Notes: generated by a model not told the origin, from the sequence alone. 64,000 bases of DNA from Marine Group I thaumarchaeote (GCA_013390745.1 JACASX010000001.1:62001-126000); one strand, 5' to 3'. Shown: positions 7,390 to 16,132, counted from the stretch's first letter. Numbers and translations: made by a program.

Positions 7390-7427
7390 CCTGTTTCAGA
7401 AAACAATACTATCCTATAAGGTTAAAA

Positions 7428-7988
7428 TTAATCATAAAATTCCACAATGTTCATCATCTTTCTGGCTCCATCATTAAGAGGAATGATTTCTTCTGTCTCA
7501 ATATTCACATTCCAAATATACTCATGCACAGCATTGTATGTCTTGAATGTAAAATGAACTTCATAAAATGCATGACCTGCACTTCTTGCAGCCTCTTCCA
7601 CAGAAACTGTTAACATTGTATCATTATGTTTGAGTATTTTTTCGCTAGGATATGCATTTTCAATCTGTGTTATTATGGTATCAAATAAATTAAAACCATC
7701 ATCATCAGTACCCTTATACGATTTTATTATATTCCAAGAAGTATTTTGCTCGTCTGTAAGTTCTGAGACTGGTAATTCTAGTGGTGGCATCTCTGGTGCT
7801 GTTGACGGAATAACCCAAACAACAACTCCCACATCATTTTGTGCAATCATATCAGGAACAATAAAAACAACAAAAAAAACTGCAGCCATAAGATAAATGA
7901 AAGACCTCTTTTTTAGAAATTTTTTCAGAGCAGATTCTTTTTTGATTTTTTTGTCTTCCTCTCGTTTATCCTTTCGTTCTTCAACCAT
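7428..7988 (-). CDS. single-pass membrane protein, unknown
   Basis: A 186-residue protein with a highly charged N-terminus (KDKREEDKKIKKE), one helix near residues 30-48 (FIYLMAAVFFVVFIVPDMIA) and a soluble outside domain, with FYEVHFTFKTYNAVHEYIWN resembling a PepSY-like strand pattern. No enzymatic motif is visible. It seems to belong to a conserved set of thaumarchaeal envelope proteins. Confidence 0.65.
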   Translation of the reverse strand: MVEERKDKREEDKKIKKESALKKFLKKRSFIYLMAAVFFVVFIVPDMIAQNDVGVVVWVIPSTAPEMPPLELPVSELTDEQNTSWNIIKSYKGTDDDGFNLFDTIITQIENAYPSEKILKHNDTMLTVSVEEAARSAGHAFYEVHFTFKTYNAVHEYIWNVNIETEEIIPLNDGARKMMNIVEFYD

Positions 7989-8050
7989 ATTACAACTAAT
8001 TTATTAGAAATGATGCTAAAAAAACCTAACTTGAAAACACATTAAACTTA

Positions 8051-8176
8051 TTATTTGTTTTCCCGAATTTTTTCTGCGCATTCTTTCTGTTCCGTAAAGG
8101 AATGCTCTCTAAGTGGTTTGTGACAAATTTTGCATAATGGATCCTGTGGACTCCCAGACTTTGGTGGTTCATTCAT
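8051..8176 (-). CDS. 41-residue Cys-rich microprotein
   Basis: A short ORF encodes a protein starting MNEPPKSGSPQDPLCKICHK and ending CAEKIRENK. The CKIC pair with a nearby His and a later Cys suggests a small zinc site. It lies 62 bp upstream of the single-pass membrane protein on the same strand. It has ordinary codon use and a plausible ATG, but its small size limits certainty. Confidence 0.6.
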   Translation of the reverse strand: MNEPPKSGSPQDPLCKICHKPLREHSFTEQKECAEKIRENK

Positions 8177-8248
8177 CAATTTTGACCAATAATAATATCA
8201 CATAATATAAAATAAAGATAGATATTTGGTGGTTATTTACAAAATTCG

Positions 8249-8407
8249 ATGGTAAAGGCTGTCTGTAAAGATTATGGATTCGACTGTGATTTTGTTTGTG
8301 AAGGTGATCTTGATTCAGTTATAGATGACTTTGGGAAACATTGTACCGAAGAACATGGAATTGAATATCAACCAGAAACCCTAACAAAATTCTTGATGAA
8401 TAAGTAA
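8249..8407 (+). CDS. DUF1059-family small metal-binding protein
   Basis: A 52-residue protein, MVKAVCKDYGFDCDFVCEGD followed by HCTEEHGIEYQPE. The spacing of two N-terminal Cys with the HCxxEHG segment matches DUF1059, a family of predicted small metal-binding proteins common in archaea and actinobacteria. It is divergent from the 41-residue microprotein, with about 70 bp between the starts. Biochemical role unknown. Confidence 0.75.
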   Translation: MVKAVCKDYGFDCDFVCEGDLDSVIDDFGKHCTEEHGIEYQPETLTKFLMNK

Positions 8408-8422
8408 CTAGTCAACTAAAAA

Positions 8423-8668
8423 TTATAGATTTTCTTGCTCTGAAATTACAGAAAGAGTTGTAGTTGTGTTAACATTTTTAACTTTTCTTATTTTTTTTGT
8501 AATAATTTTTTCAATTTCCTTTTCTGATGCCGCTTCAATTTTTACAAGAATGTCATAATATCCAAAAGTACCTTTGGCTTCTTTAACTATGTCAAATTTT
8601 AGCAAATCACGCAATACTTCCATTTCATGACCAATAGTACTTTGAACCAGTACATACGCAATATTCAT
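8423..8668 (-). CDS. stand-alone Lrp/AsnC ligand-binding (RAM) domain protein
   Basis: An 81-residue protein that is only the effector-binding half of Lrp/AsnC regulators: MNIAYVLVQSTIGHEMEVLR, then GTFGYYDILVKIEAASEKE and VNTTTTLSVI. There is no helix-turn-helix, so it would sense an amino acid or pair with a full-length regulator. It overlaps the purF stop by ATGA and is the last gene of the purQ-purL-purF operon, hinting at a link to purine synthesis. Confidence 0.85.
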   Translation of the reverse strand: MNIAYVLVQSTIGHEMEVLRDLLKFDIVKEAKGTFGYYDILVKIEAASEKEIEKIITKKIRKVKNVNTTTTLSVISEQENL

Positions 8669-10101
8669 TTACTGTTCTCCGTCTGTAGCTTAGTTTTAAA
8701 AACTGGTTTTATCCCTAATGAAGAATAATCGCCCGTTACACATGTAAAACACATAGAATCTATTGGAATACCAATTGCACGTGAAAGATTTTCGGGATCA
8801 TTATAACCAAGAAAGTCAGCACCGATATCATTTCGCACTTTTTCTATAATCTGTACATCTGAATAATCCTTACCGTCAGTATATGTTGCAAGTTCTTCTT
8901 GTGACGGAAAATCTATACCAGCAAAGCATGGAAATTTAATCGGTGGATATGTTATAACAAGACTAATCTTACGTGCACCACCCTTTCGTAATGCGTTAAT
9001 AATTGCACGAGAGCTAGTACCACGAACTAAACTATCATCAACAACAACAACATGTTTATTCTCAATAATTTCTTGAATGGGAATAATCCATCTGTTGATT
9101 TCTATTCTATCAGCTTGATGTGGTTCAATAAAACTTCGAAGTGGACCTTTTTTACTATACCGGTCTTTTAATAATCCCTCATCAAAAGGAAGACCAAGTT
9201 CTTGCGCATAACCTAACGCAGCTGGTCTAGCTGAATCGGGAACAGGAATAACTAAATCAGCATCTTTGAACGGAAATTTTTTTGCAAGATATCGACCAAT
9301 ATTTTTTCTGGCCACGTATATGTTAGAACCTTCCATTTTACTTGCTGGGTGTGCAAAATATGTAAACTCGAAAGAACAATGAGCTCTAGATGTTTCAGTT
9401 GAAAACATTTCAGTTTCAATACCATTTTTACTTAATTTGATAAGCTCACCTGGTATGACATCACGTTCTAACTTAGCACCAATAGCAGACAACGCTGAAG
9501 ATTCGGATGCAATGATATGTGTTTTACCGTCTACTTTTTCTCCCATAACCATTGGTCTGAATCCTTTTGGGTCACGCGCTGCAAAAACAGAAGAATCGTC
9601 AGAAAGAAAAGTGAAACAGTATGATCCCACCATATCATTTTTTAAAATTGATAGTGCTTTACCAAGATTGCCTTTTTCAGAAATCAGAGAAACTAAACGT
9701 TGTGCTACAACTAAAGTATCACTTGCATGTTGTGGCGTAAACGAGCATCCACCGACCATATTGGAAAGTTCCTCTACATTGGAAATTGTTCCGTTATGTG
9801 CAATACATAGATCCTTTACTTTTAGTGGTTGGGCATTCTGTAAATTGCTTTTACCAATAGTAGAATATCTAACATGACCGATTGCAGCAAATGATGAATA
9901 TTCTTCAGAGATTTTCTTAAATTCAGAGGCAGATGAAGAAACTAAGCCTAATTTTTTTAAGGGCGTCTTATTAGGTACTGCAATTCCCCATGCTTCTTGT
10001 CCCCTATGTTGCAAAGCACGCAATGAATCAATAAGCATAGGAATAACATTAATTCCATCTTGGCTGAAAATTCCAACAACGCCACAATTTTCCTTAACCA
10101 T
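8665..10101 (-). CDS. purF: amidophosphoribosyltransferase
   Basis: PurF makes phosphoribosylamine from PRPP and glutamine, the first step of purine synthesis. The 478 residues contain an N-terminal Ntn glutaminase domain with catalytic Cys at residue 6 after a five-residue propeptide (MVKENCGVVGIF), ALQHRGQEAWG, and GHVRYST. The C-terminal PRTase domain has VVVVDDSLVRGTSSR. Two cysteines near the C-terminus (SMCFTCVTGD) may bind an iron-sulfur cluster as in some PurF. It overlaps purL by eight bases. Confidence 0.97.
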   Translation of the reverse strand: MVKENCGVVGIFSQDGINVIPMLIDSLRALQHRGQEAWGIAVPNKTPLKKLGLVSSSASEFKKISEEYSSFAAIGHVRYSTIGKSNLQNAQPLKVKDLCIAHNGTISNVEELSNMVGGCSFTPQHASDTLVVAQRLVSLISEKGNLGKALSILKNDMVGSYCFTFLSDDSSVFAARDPKGFRPMVMGEKVDGKTHIIASESSALSAIGAKLERDVIPGELIKLSKNGIETEMFSTETSRAHCSFEFTYFAHPASKMEGSNIYVARKNIGRYLAKKFPFKDADLVIPVPDSARPAALGYAQELGLPFDEGLLKDRYSKKGPLRSFIEPHQADRIEINRWIIPIQEIIENKHVVVVDDSLVRGTSSRAIINALRKGGARKISLVITYPPIKFPCFAGIDFPSQEELATYTDGKDYSDVQIIEKVRNDIGADFLGYNDPENLSRAIGIPIDSMCFTCVTGDYSSLGIKPVFKTKLQTENSK

Positions 10102-12262
10102 GTTTCAATAAATCCTCCAACCCATTGAAATACCTTTTTTGTGCCAGATCAATTCTAAATTTAACTAGATTTTTTGATTTATGCTTAATAATGATTTGAT
10201 CGCCAGAATATTTTCCTAAAACAGCAAATGCAATTTTTTTCTTAGAAAGAATGTGATTTACTTTTTCAATATTTTTTTTATTAATTACTAACAAATAACG
10301 AGAATGACTTTCCGAAAATAATATTTTCTCGGAACTAAGATTTTCTTCACATGGTATTTTTTCAATATCAATAGTACATCCAATGTTCCCAAAAATTGAA
10401 AGTTCGGATAGTGCTATAGAAAGTCCACCTTTTGAACAATCATGCACTGATTTCACAAGTTTATTTTTTATTAACGATAATACTGCAAGCATGTTAATTT
10501 TGGAATCCGTAAAATTAACTCTTGGACAAACTCCACCAATAAATCTGTGAATATACTCAAAATATTCAGAACCGCCAAGTTCGTCCTTTGTATCACCAAT
10601 AACTACCAAGTAATCATCATTATTTGGAGAGACGGACAAAAATGGAGTTTTGTCTTTAATCCCTAAAACACCAATAAGCGGCGTTGGTTTAATTGGACCT
10701 GAAGGAGTTTCATTGTAAAAACTTACTTTGCCGCCAACACATGGTATCCTAAGAAATTTTGCATATTCAGTCAATCCCTCAAGTGATTCCATAAATGTCC
10801 AAAATATTTCTGGATCCTCAGGATTGCCAAATTGAAGATGATCAACCATTCCAATTGGATTAGCACCGGTACAAATAACATTTCTGCATGCTTCCTCAAA
10901 ACAACCAATTGCACCTTGTCTAGGATCAAGATAACAATGTTTAGGATTACCATCAATTTTTGCTGAAAGAAATTTTCCATTATCTAATCTTAAAACAGAT
11001 GCATCAAAACCTGGTTTTACAACAGTTCTAATTCCAACCTCATGATCATATTGCTGAAAAACCCAGTGTTTACTTGCAATGTTTGGACTAGATAATAATT
11101 TCAGAATTATTTTTGAGTAATCCAAAGTTTTTTTTACCTTATTTTCTTTTTTAATTTGTAACAGATATTTTGGTTTAGTTTTTTTCCTATCAAGTAATGG
11201 TGCCCGTGCAACAAATTCCGCTGGGAGTAAAGCTAATGTCTTCTTAGCCTTCTTTACATGCATCATTTTATCATTCTTAACATGTCCAATTGTTGAGCAT
11301 GTTACTCTGAATTTGTTACAAATTTGCCTTAGTTTTGGTAGTTTTTGCTTGCTTGTAATTATTAACATTCTTTCCTGTGATTCGGAAATCATTATTTCGT
11401 CAGGTAACAATCCAGATTCTCTAGTATGTACATTGTTAACATCTAGTTCAATTCCAATTCCTAAACTTTCAGCAATTTCAGAAACTGCGCACGATAATCC
11501 ACCACCTCCCAAATCTTTCATTGCGTTAATGCAATTTTCGTTTCTTGCTTCAAGAATTGTTTCTATGATTAATTTTTCAATGAAAGGATCGGGAATTTGT
11601 ATTGCTGATCTATCCTCACCTTCCAAGGAATCAGATGCAAATTGTGATCCACCTATTCCATCACGACCTGTAGAACCTCCTATAAGAACAACCAAGTCTC
11701 CTTTACATGCATGATTTTTTATCAGTCTATTTTTTTTTCCAAACCCTATTGCAGCAACATCAACCAACGCATATCCTTTGTAACTATCATCAAATTCAAC
11801 TTCGCCACCAATAGTTGGAATGCCTAAACAATTTCCATAATCAGCAATTCCTGAAACTGCATTTTTAAAAAGCCAACGTGCATGCGTATCATTTTCAATA
11901 TCACCAAAACGCAATCCATCAAGTATTGCAATAGGTCTGGTTCCAGTTGACAAAATATCACGAATTACACCACCTACGCCTGTTGCTGCCCCACCAAATG
12001 GTTCAACAGCTGATGGATGATTATGACTTTCAATGTGTACAGTAACAACATAACCGCCACCAACATCTAAAACACCAGAATCATACCCCTTCTCAGATAT
12101 TACATTTAGACCTGTAGTTGGAAGCATCTTCAGGTGTTTTTTTGATGACTTGTATGAACAATGCTCTGACCATTCTGCTGCAATAATTTGTAATTCTGTT
12201 TTTGTTAATTTTCTTTTAAGTACATCTTGAATATGCTTAGTTTCGTGTTTTTGCAGACTCAA
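10094..12262 (-). CDS. purL: FGAM synthase subunit PurL
   Basis: The 722-residue small form of PurL, which works with PurQ and PurS to convert FGAR to FGAM. Recognisable parts are AAEWSEHCSYKSSKKHLK, VTVHIESHNHPSAVEPFGGA, the ATP-binding DLGGGGLSCAVSE and, in the second half, VGGKVSFYNE and VHDCSKGGLSIALSE. The start codon is TTG and overlaps the purQ stop (TTGA), so translation is coupled. Confidence 0.97.
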   Translation of the reverse strand: MSLQKHETKHIQDVLKRKLTKTELQIIAAEWSEHCSYKSSKKHLKMLPTTGLNVISEKGYDSGVLDVGGGYVVTVHIESHNHPSAVEPFGGAATGVGGVIRDILSTGTRPIAILDGLRFGDIENDTHARWLFKNAVSGIADYGNCLGIPTIGGEVEFDDSYKGYALVDVAAIGFGKKNRLIKNHACKGDLVVLIGGSTGRDGIGGSQFASDSLEGEDRSAIQIPDPFIEKLIIETILEARNENCINAMKDLGGGGLSCAVSEIAESLGIGIELDVNNVHTRESGLLPDEIMISESQERMLIITSKQKLPKLRQICNKFRVTCSTIGHVKNDKMMHVKKAKKTLALLPAEFVARAPLLDRKKTKPKYLLQIKKENKVKKTLDYSKIILKLLSSPNIASKHWVFQQYDHEVGIRTVVKPGFDASVLRLDNGKFLSAKIDGNPKHCYLDPRQGAIGCFEEACRNVICTGANPIGMVDHLQFGNPEDPEIFWTFMESLEGLTEYAKFLRIPCVGGKVSFYNETPSGPIKPTPLIGVLGIKDKTPFLSVSPNNDDYLVVIGDTKDELGGSEYFEYIHRFIGGVCPRVNFTDSKINMLAVLSLIKNKLVKSVHDCSKGGLSIALSELSIFGNIGCTIDIEKIPCEENLSSEKILFSESHSRYLLVINKKNIEKVNHILSKKKIAFAVLGKYSGDQIIIKHKSKNLVKFRIDLAQKRYFNGLEDLLKHG

Positions 12263-12939
12263 TTTTTAACTCCCAATGTATGTATCAACGATTCAAAAAT
12301 TAATGATGAAGGTTTGTTATCTAGTGGATTGATCAATTTTTCAGCCGCACGCTCAGGATGTGGCATCATCCCAACAACATTACCGTCCTCATTACATATG
12401 CCAGCAATTTGTTCTACAGAACCGTTAACATAATCTTCATATGCAAAAACAATTTGATTATGTTTTTTTAGATCATGCATTAATTGGGAATCAACATAAT
12501 ATCGTCCCTCGCCATTTGCAATTGGTATTGGTATTTTCTGATTCAATTGTAACTTATTTGTAAACGGGGTTTTGTTATTTTTTACAATTAAATTTGTCCA
12601 TTGACACATAAAATTTAGTGACTCATTTTTTAGCAAAACCCCTGGTAATAAATTAGATTCAACCAATATTTGAAATCCGTTACAAACTCCTAAAATTGGA
12701 ATTCCTTTATTGGCCAGTTTTTTAACATCATTAATTACTGGACTATGTGCTGCTATCACACCTGCACGCAATCTATCACCATATGAAAATCCGCCTGGTA
12801 AAACAACTGCATCAATATTATTCGGTAAACCTTTCTCATGCCAGTAATACTGTGTATTCAAATCAAAAACGTCAGATAAAACATGAAACATGTCACGGTC
12901 ACAATTACTGCCAGGAAAAACTATTACCCCGACTTTCAC
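12259..12939 (-). CDS. purQ: FGAM synthase glutaminase subunit PurQ
   Basis: A class I glutamine amidotransferase supplying ammonia to PurL. The family start KVGVIVFPGSNCDRD is preceded by a GTG at 12939, which I take as the start. A longer frame to 13065 would run into the divergent CBS gene and lacks family similarity. The nucleophile elbow is GVCNGFQIL and the catalytic His is in MMPHPERA. The protein has 226 residues. It heads the purQ-purL-purF-RAM operon. Confidence 0.95.
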   Translation of the reverse strand: MKVGVIVFPGSNCDRDMFHVLSDVFDLNTQYYWHEKGLPNNIDAVVLPGGFSYGDRLRAGVIAAHSPVINDVKKLANKGIPILGVCNGFQILVESNLLPGVLLKNESLNFMCQWTNLIVKNNKTPFTNKLQLNQKIPIPIANGEGRYYVDSQLMHDLKKHNQIVFAYEDYVNGSVEQIAGICNEDGNVVGMMPHPERAAEKLINPLDNKPSSLIFESLIHTLGVKN

Positions 12940-13014
12940 AATTATGTTAATTATTTCACCTATAAAATTGATACACATAACCATGTTTTTATTTTGGAAA
13001 ACATCAAGCCCAAC

Positions 13015-13431
13015 ATGGCACAAATTAGAGATATAATGGAAAAAAATGTTATAACTATTGAACATAATAAAACTGCATTAGATGCTGCACGCCTGATTTC
13101 TGAGAAAGATGTTAGTTTTCTAGTAATAATGAAAGACAACTCTCCAGTTGGTGTTTTATCTGAAAGTGATTTTGTTAAAAGATTAGCGGCAAATGACAAA
13201 AAGGCATCAGCTGTTATTATTTCTGAAATAATGTCAAGTAAATTCAGATGGGTGGAACCAGAAACAGAACTTGAGGATGCTATTCAAAAGATGCTTAATA
13301 ACAATATACGAAGATTGATTATCCTAGATAATAACAAACTAGTTGGTGTTATCACACAAACCGATTTAACTGGATTTCTTAGAGACAAGTTATTAGTAGA
13401 TAAAACAATACAAAATATTCAGAAAAACTAG
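13015..13431 (+). CDS. CBS-domain pair protein
   Basis: A 138-residue protein consisting of two CBS motifs: IRDIMEKNVITIEHNKTALD followed by VSFLVIMKDNSPVGVLSESD, and MSSKFRWVEPETELEDAIQK followed by GVITQTDLTG. CBS pairs bind adenine nucleotides and act as energy sensors. I chose the ATG at 13015. The upstream in-frame codons would overlap purQ. It sits between purQ and purS on the opposite strand, and its stop overlaps the purS stop. Confidence 0.9.
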   Translation: MAQIRDIMEKNVITIEHNKTALDAARLISEKDVSFLVIMKDNSPVGVLSESDFVKRLAANDKKASAVIISEIMSSKFRWVEPETELEDAIQKMLNNNIRRLIILDNNKLVGVITQTDLTGFLRDKLLVDKTIQNIQKN

Positions 13432-13688
13432 TTTGTTTTAGTTTCGATTACGATATTACTTACAAGCGGATTAAATATCCTTAATTCTTGGCAAATATTC
13501 TCAACAGTTTTTTCTGCCTTTTTTTTGTCAGTTGCTTCTATCGTAAATTTTAGTATTTTTCCAACACGGATTTTTTTTATTGAATAATTTTTACTTTTTA
13601 ATACTAAATCATTCAAAATTGTGTCACCCTCTGGATCACTGATATTAGGCTTATTTTCGATTATCACATGTACAACATACGTTGACAT
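13428..13688 (-). CDS. purS: FGAM synthase subunit PurS
   Basis: An 86-residue PurS, the small subunit bridging PurL and PurQ. VHVIIENKPNISDPEGDTIL, VRVGKILKF-like residues (KKIRVGKILKFTIEA) and ENICQELRIFNPLVSN follow the family closely. It is separated from purQ by the CBS gene on the other strand, so it cannot be simply co-transcribed with purQLF unless the transcript reads through antisense. Confidence 0.93.
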   Translation of the reverse strand: MSTYVVHVIIENKPNISDPEGDTILNDLVLKSKNYSIKKIRVGKILKFTIEATDKKKAEKTVENICQELRIFNPLVSNIVIETKTN

Positions 13689-13737
13689 GATGAAACTTCA
13701 AGTCAAAACGTAATATGTGTACTGCCGTAATAAAATA

Positions 13738-13812
13738 TCATGCCGAACGGCTTCTAGACCTACCTTTTTTTCTTTTATACTGTCTAGCCTTCCTTTGTTT
13801 CTTTGATGCCAT
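13738..13812 (-). CDS. 24-residue basic microprotein
   Basis: A tiny ORF, MASKKQRKARQYKRKKGRSR plus SRSA, of which more than half is Lys or Arg. It lies 49 bp upstream of purS on the same strand. The size and charge recall ribosomal protein L41e, though the sequence does not match its usual RKWRKKRMRRLKRKR pattern. It could be a ribosomal or RNA-binding microprotein, or a leader peptide for purS. The ORF is too short to be certain. Confidence 0.5.
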   Translation of the reverse strand: MASKKQRKARQYKRKKGRSRSRSA

Positions 13813-13861
13813 ACTAAAATTCCAGATAACTAGTTTTTGAACCTATACGTCAACAAAAATG

Positions 13862-13875
13862 TATTAGTAATGGTT
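13862..13875 (+). promoter_or_regulatory. shared 14-bp motif upstream of 13893 gene
   Basis: TATTAGTAATGGTT occurs here, 17 bases before the next start codon, and again at 6066-6079 in the control region of the wHTH regulator. An exact 14-bp match between two intergenic regions may mark a common regulator, possibly that wHTH protein. Confidence 0.4.
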
Positions 13876-13892
13876 GATATGAAATTGGTTAC

Positions 13893-14357
13893 ATGACTCG
13901 ATTTAGATATTGGAAACTAACCAGTGATGATGCTAAAAAATTAACGCATGATGTGGAAAAAATTCTTAATTGGGAAATTAAGGGTGTGAGAAAACCTGAA
14001 AGTGATGCAAAGTTCATTGGTGTGTTTCTATATCGTAATGGAACACCATACAATTACGAAACGATAAATGGGATTGTTTACTATCATAACAATATTGATA
14101 GAAATGAATTACCAGATATAACAAAATTTCTTAAAAACCGATTTGGAGGTGAAGTAGTAGAAAAGGATGATAGAATATTCTTAAAAAATTCAAAAGAGAT
14201 CTATTCTGGTAAAGAAATTGGGGAATTAGCAGAAGAATGTGACGCAAAATTCAACATAAAATCTGTTATATCAATTGAATTAGCAGACGTTACACAAGAC
14301 GATCTAAATAAATGGGGCTATCCTAATTCTAAGCTTCTTCCTATCCCTGGTAAATAA
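13893..14357 (+). CDS. conserved hypothetical protein, 154 residues
   Basis: A soluble, charged protein beginning MTRFRYWKLTSDDAKKLTHD, with ITKFLKNRFGGEVVEKDDRI in the middle and a C-terminal domain ending in LADVTQDDLNKWGYPNSKLL. No domain is recognised. It precedes tatC by 30 bp on the same strand and may share its transcript. Confidence 0.7.
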   Translation: MTRFRYWKLTSDDAKKLTHDVEKILNWEIKGVRKPESDAKFIGVFLYRNGTPYNYETINGIVYYHNNIDRNELPDITKFLKNRFGGEVVEKDDRIFLKNSKEIYSGKEIGELAEECDAKFNIKSVISIELADVTQDDLNKWGYPNSKLLPIPGK

Positions 14358-14387
14358 TTATTAATGAAAAACATAATAAGAATTTAG

Positions 14388-15179
14388 ATGTCAGAGCTAG
14401 ATGGAATTTATGAACATTTAAACGAACTCAGAACACGAGTTTTACGAGTAGTAATTGTAGTTGGAATTATAGCTGTATTTCTGATGACATTTCATCTTGA
14501 ATCTATTTCATACAATGAAGTTATACTCTATTACCCTATCCCGGAACCTCTTGATAATATTGCTGCACAACTTACTAACTATTTCAAGATTAATTTGGTA
14601 CCAGATGGTGTACAATTAATACAAACTGCACCAGGTCAAGCATTTTTTTCACAAATCTATATTGCTGCACTAGTTGGTCTTGTTGCCGGTACGCCAGTAA
14701 TTATTAGAGAAATTGTAAGCTTTCTAAAACCTGCATTAAAGGAAAATGAGATAAACATTGGAAGGACAATTACTGCTCCTATCATGGGTCTTTTTATTTC
14801 TGGCTGCCTATTCGCGTATTTTGTTGTTATACCATTCATGTTAGAATTTTTGTACAAATATGGCGCATCATCAGGTCTTGTTACATTTTTGAATATAATG
14901 GATTTTGTCACATTCGTATTACAATTTCTATTAGCATTTGGATTATCATTTCAGTTACCTGTGATAATGTATGCTATTAGTCAGGCTGGTATGACTGATG
15001 CAAAATTTTGGCGAAAAAACATACGATATGCAATTATTGTCATTGTAATTTTTGGCGCACTAGTAACCCCTGATGGTAGTGGAGTAACAATGTGGTTTAT
15101 AGCTGGTCCAATGATTGGATTGTATATAGCAGGCATGATTCTAGTAGAGCGTAAAGAAAAACAAACACTGAAGACTTAA
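14388..15179 (+). CDS. tatC: Sec-independent protein translocase TatC
   Basis: The 263-residue multi-spanning core of the twin-arginine translocase, which recognises RR signal peptides of folded proteins. The N-terminal region HLNELRTRVLRVVIVVGII is the TatC signature (HLxELR). Six hydrophobic helices follow, with FLKPALKENE in the first cytoplasmic loop and ALVTPDGSGVTMWFIAGPM near the end. tatA follows 26 bp downstream. Confidence 0.96.
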   Translation: MSELDGIYEHLNELRTRVLRVVIVVGIIAVFLMTFHLESISYNEVILYYPIPEPLDNIAAQLTNYFKINLVPDGVQLIQTAPGQAFFSQIYIAALVGLVAGTPVIIREIVSFLKPALKENEINIGRTITAPIMGLFISGCLFAYFVVIPFMLEFLYKYGASSGLVTFLNIMDFVTFVLQFLLAFGLSFQLPVIMYAISQAGMTDAKFWRKNIRYAIIVIVIFGALVTPDGSGVTMWFIAGPMIGLYIAGMILVERKEKQTLKT

Positions 15180-15205
15180 ATCTGCAATTTAGTAAATGAG
15201 ATCAA

Positions 15206-15391
15206 ATGCTTGGTGGAATGGAACTGGTAATACTTGTGGTTGTAATTGGTGTCTTAATCTTTGGTGCCGCAAAAATCCCTCAGCTTGCAAAGACGTTTGG
15301 TAAGGCAAAATCTGAATATAGAAAGGGTGAAATTGAAGGCGATAATGAATTGAAAGACTTCAAAGAAAAAAAGAATAACGAAACTTCTTAA
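15206..15391 (+). CDS. tatA: Sec-independent protein translocase TatA
   Basis: A 61-residue TatA with the usual layout: a short N-terminal helix ELVILVVVIGVLIFGAAKIP, the hinge GAAKIPQLAKTFGKAKSEYR and an amphipathic, charged tail. It oligomerises to form the Tat pore with TatC. The pair forms a minimal TatAC system, and no separate TatB is seen. Confidence 0.95.
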   Translation: MLGGMELVILVVVIGVLIFGAAKIPQLAKTFGKAKSEYRKGEIEGDNELKDFKEKKNNETS

Positions 15392-15401
15392 CTATACAAT
15401 T

Positions 15402-15962
15402 TTAATTTTTTGAACCCCATCTAGTAAAAAGTTCATGTTCAATGTCAAACTGATCTAAACATTTACCTACAATATGATTTATCATATCATCAATTCCTTT
15501 AGGTTTTGTGTAAAATTCTGTAACCGGTGGAAGTATTACAACCCCCAGTCGTGCTAATTTCAGCATATTTTCTAAGTTGATAGCAGTTAACGGTGTTTCA
15601 CGCACAACAAGAATCAATTTGCGTGACTCTTTTAACATTACACTAGCTGCGCGTGCAACTAATGTCTCATCGTATCCATTTGCAACACTTGATAATGTTT
15701 TCATGCTGCATGGAATAACTATCATTCCATCAGTTTTATGGGTTCCACTTGAAATGCTAGCAGCCATATTTGCTTCATCAGAACTTTCTGTTGCAAGGGA
15801 TTTTACGTAATTAAGATCATGGTTAGTTTCCATTGAAATGCATTTTTCAGCCCATTGTGATATTACTAAATGAGTTTCAATGTTTAATTGTTTGAGTATT
15901 TCAAGTAATCTTATTCCATAAATAACACCAGTACTACCAGTTATTCCAACCACTAATTTCAT
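15402..15962 (-). CDS. ubiX: flavin prenyltransferase UbiX-like
   Basis: A 186-residue flavoprotein of the UbiX family, which prenylates FMN to make the cofactor of UbiD-type decarboxylases. KLVVGITGSTGVIYGIRLLE, VIPCSMKTLSSVANGYDETL and LVVRETPLTAINLENMLKLA are classical signatures. In this genome it could serve the decarboxylation step of menaquinone synthesis, along with mqnD, mqnE and the UbiA prenyltransferase in this window. Confidence 0.93.
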   Translation of the reverse strand: MKLVVGITGSTGVIYGIRLLEILKQLNIETHLVISQWAEKCISMETNHDLNYVKSLATESSDEANMAASISSGTHKTDGMIVIPCSMKTLSSVANGYDETLVARAASVMLKESRKLILVVRETPLTAINLENMLKLARLGVVILPPVTEFYTKPKGIDDMINHIVGKCLDQFDIEHELFTRWGSKN

Positions 15963-16009
15963 ACATTCACTTGAATACCAGATAATTTTAATGAATATGT
16001 AATAAGTGG

Positions 16010-16132
16010 TTAAATATTAGAATCAAGCATGTCCGTTTCTTTTTCCTTACGCTTGTTAAGCCAAATTTTTACTCCGCCAGCAGCCATACCTGAAAATAAA
16101 ATTAATCCTACAAGAATCATTTCAATATTCAT
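16010..16132 (-). CDS. 40-residue single-TM microprotein
   Basis: A short ORF starting MNIEMILVGLILFSGMAAGG, followed by VKIWLNKRKEKETDMLDSNI. It has one N-terminal helix and a charged tail. It lies upstream of ubiX on the same strand and is divergent from the PurP-like gene. Function unknown. Confidence 0.6.
   Translation of the reverse strand: MNIEMILVGLILFSGMAAGGVKIWLNKRKEKETDMLDSNI

Noticed and set aside
12940-13065. Longer purQ reading frame extending into the CBS gene
   Set aside because: The extra N-terminus has no family similarity and overlaps the divergent gene. GTG at 12939 gives the normal PurQ start.
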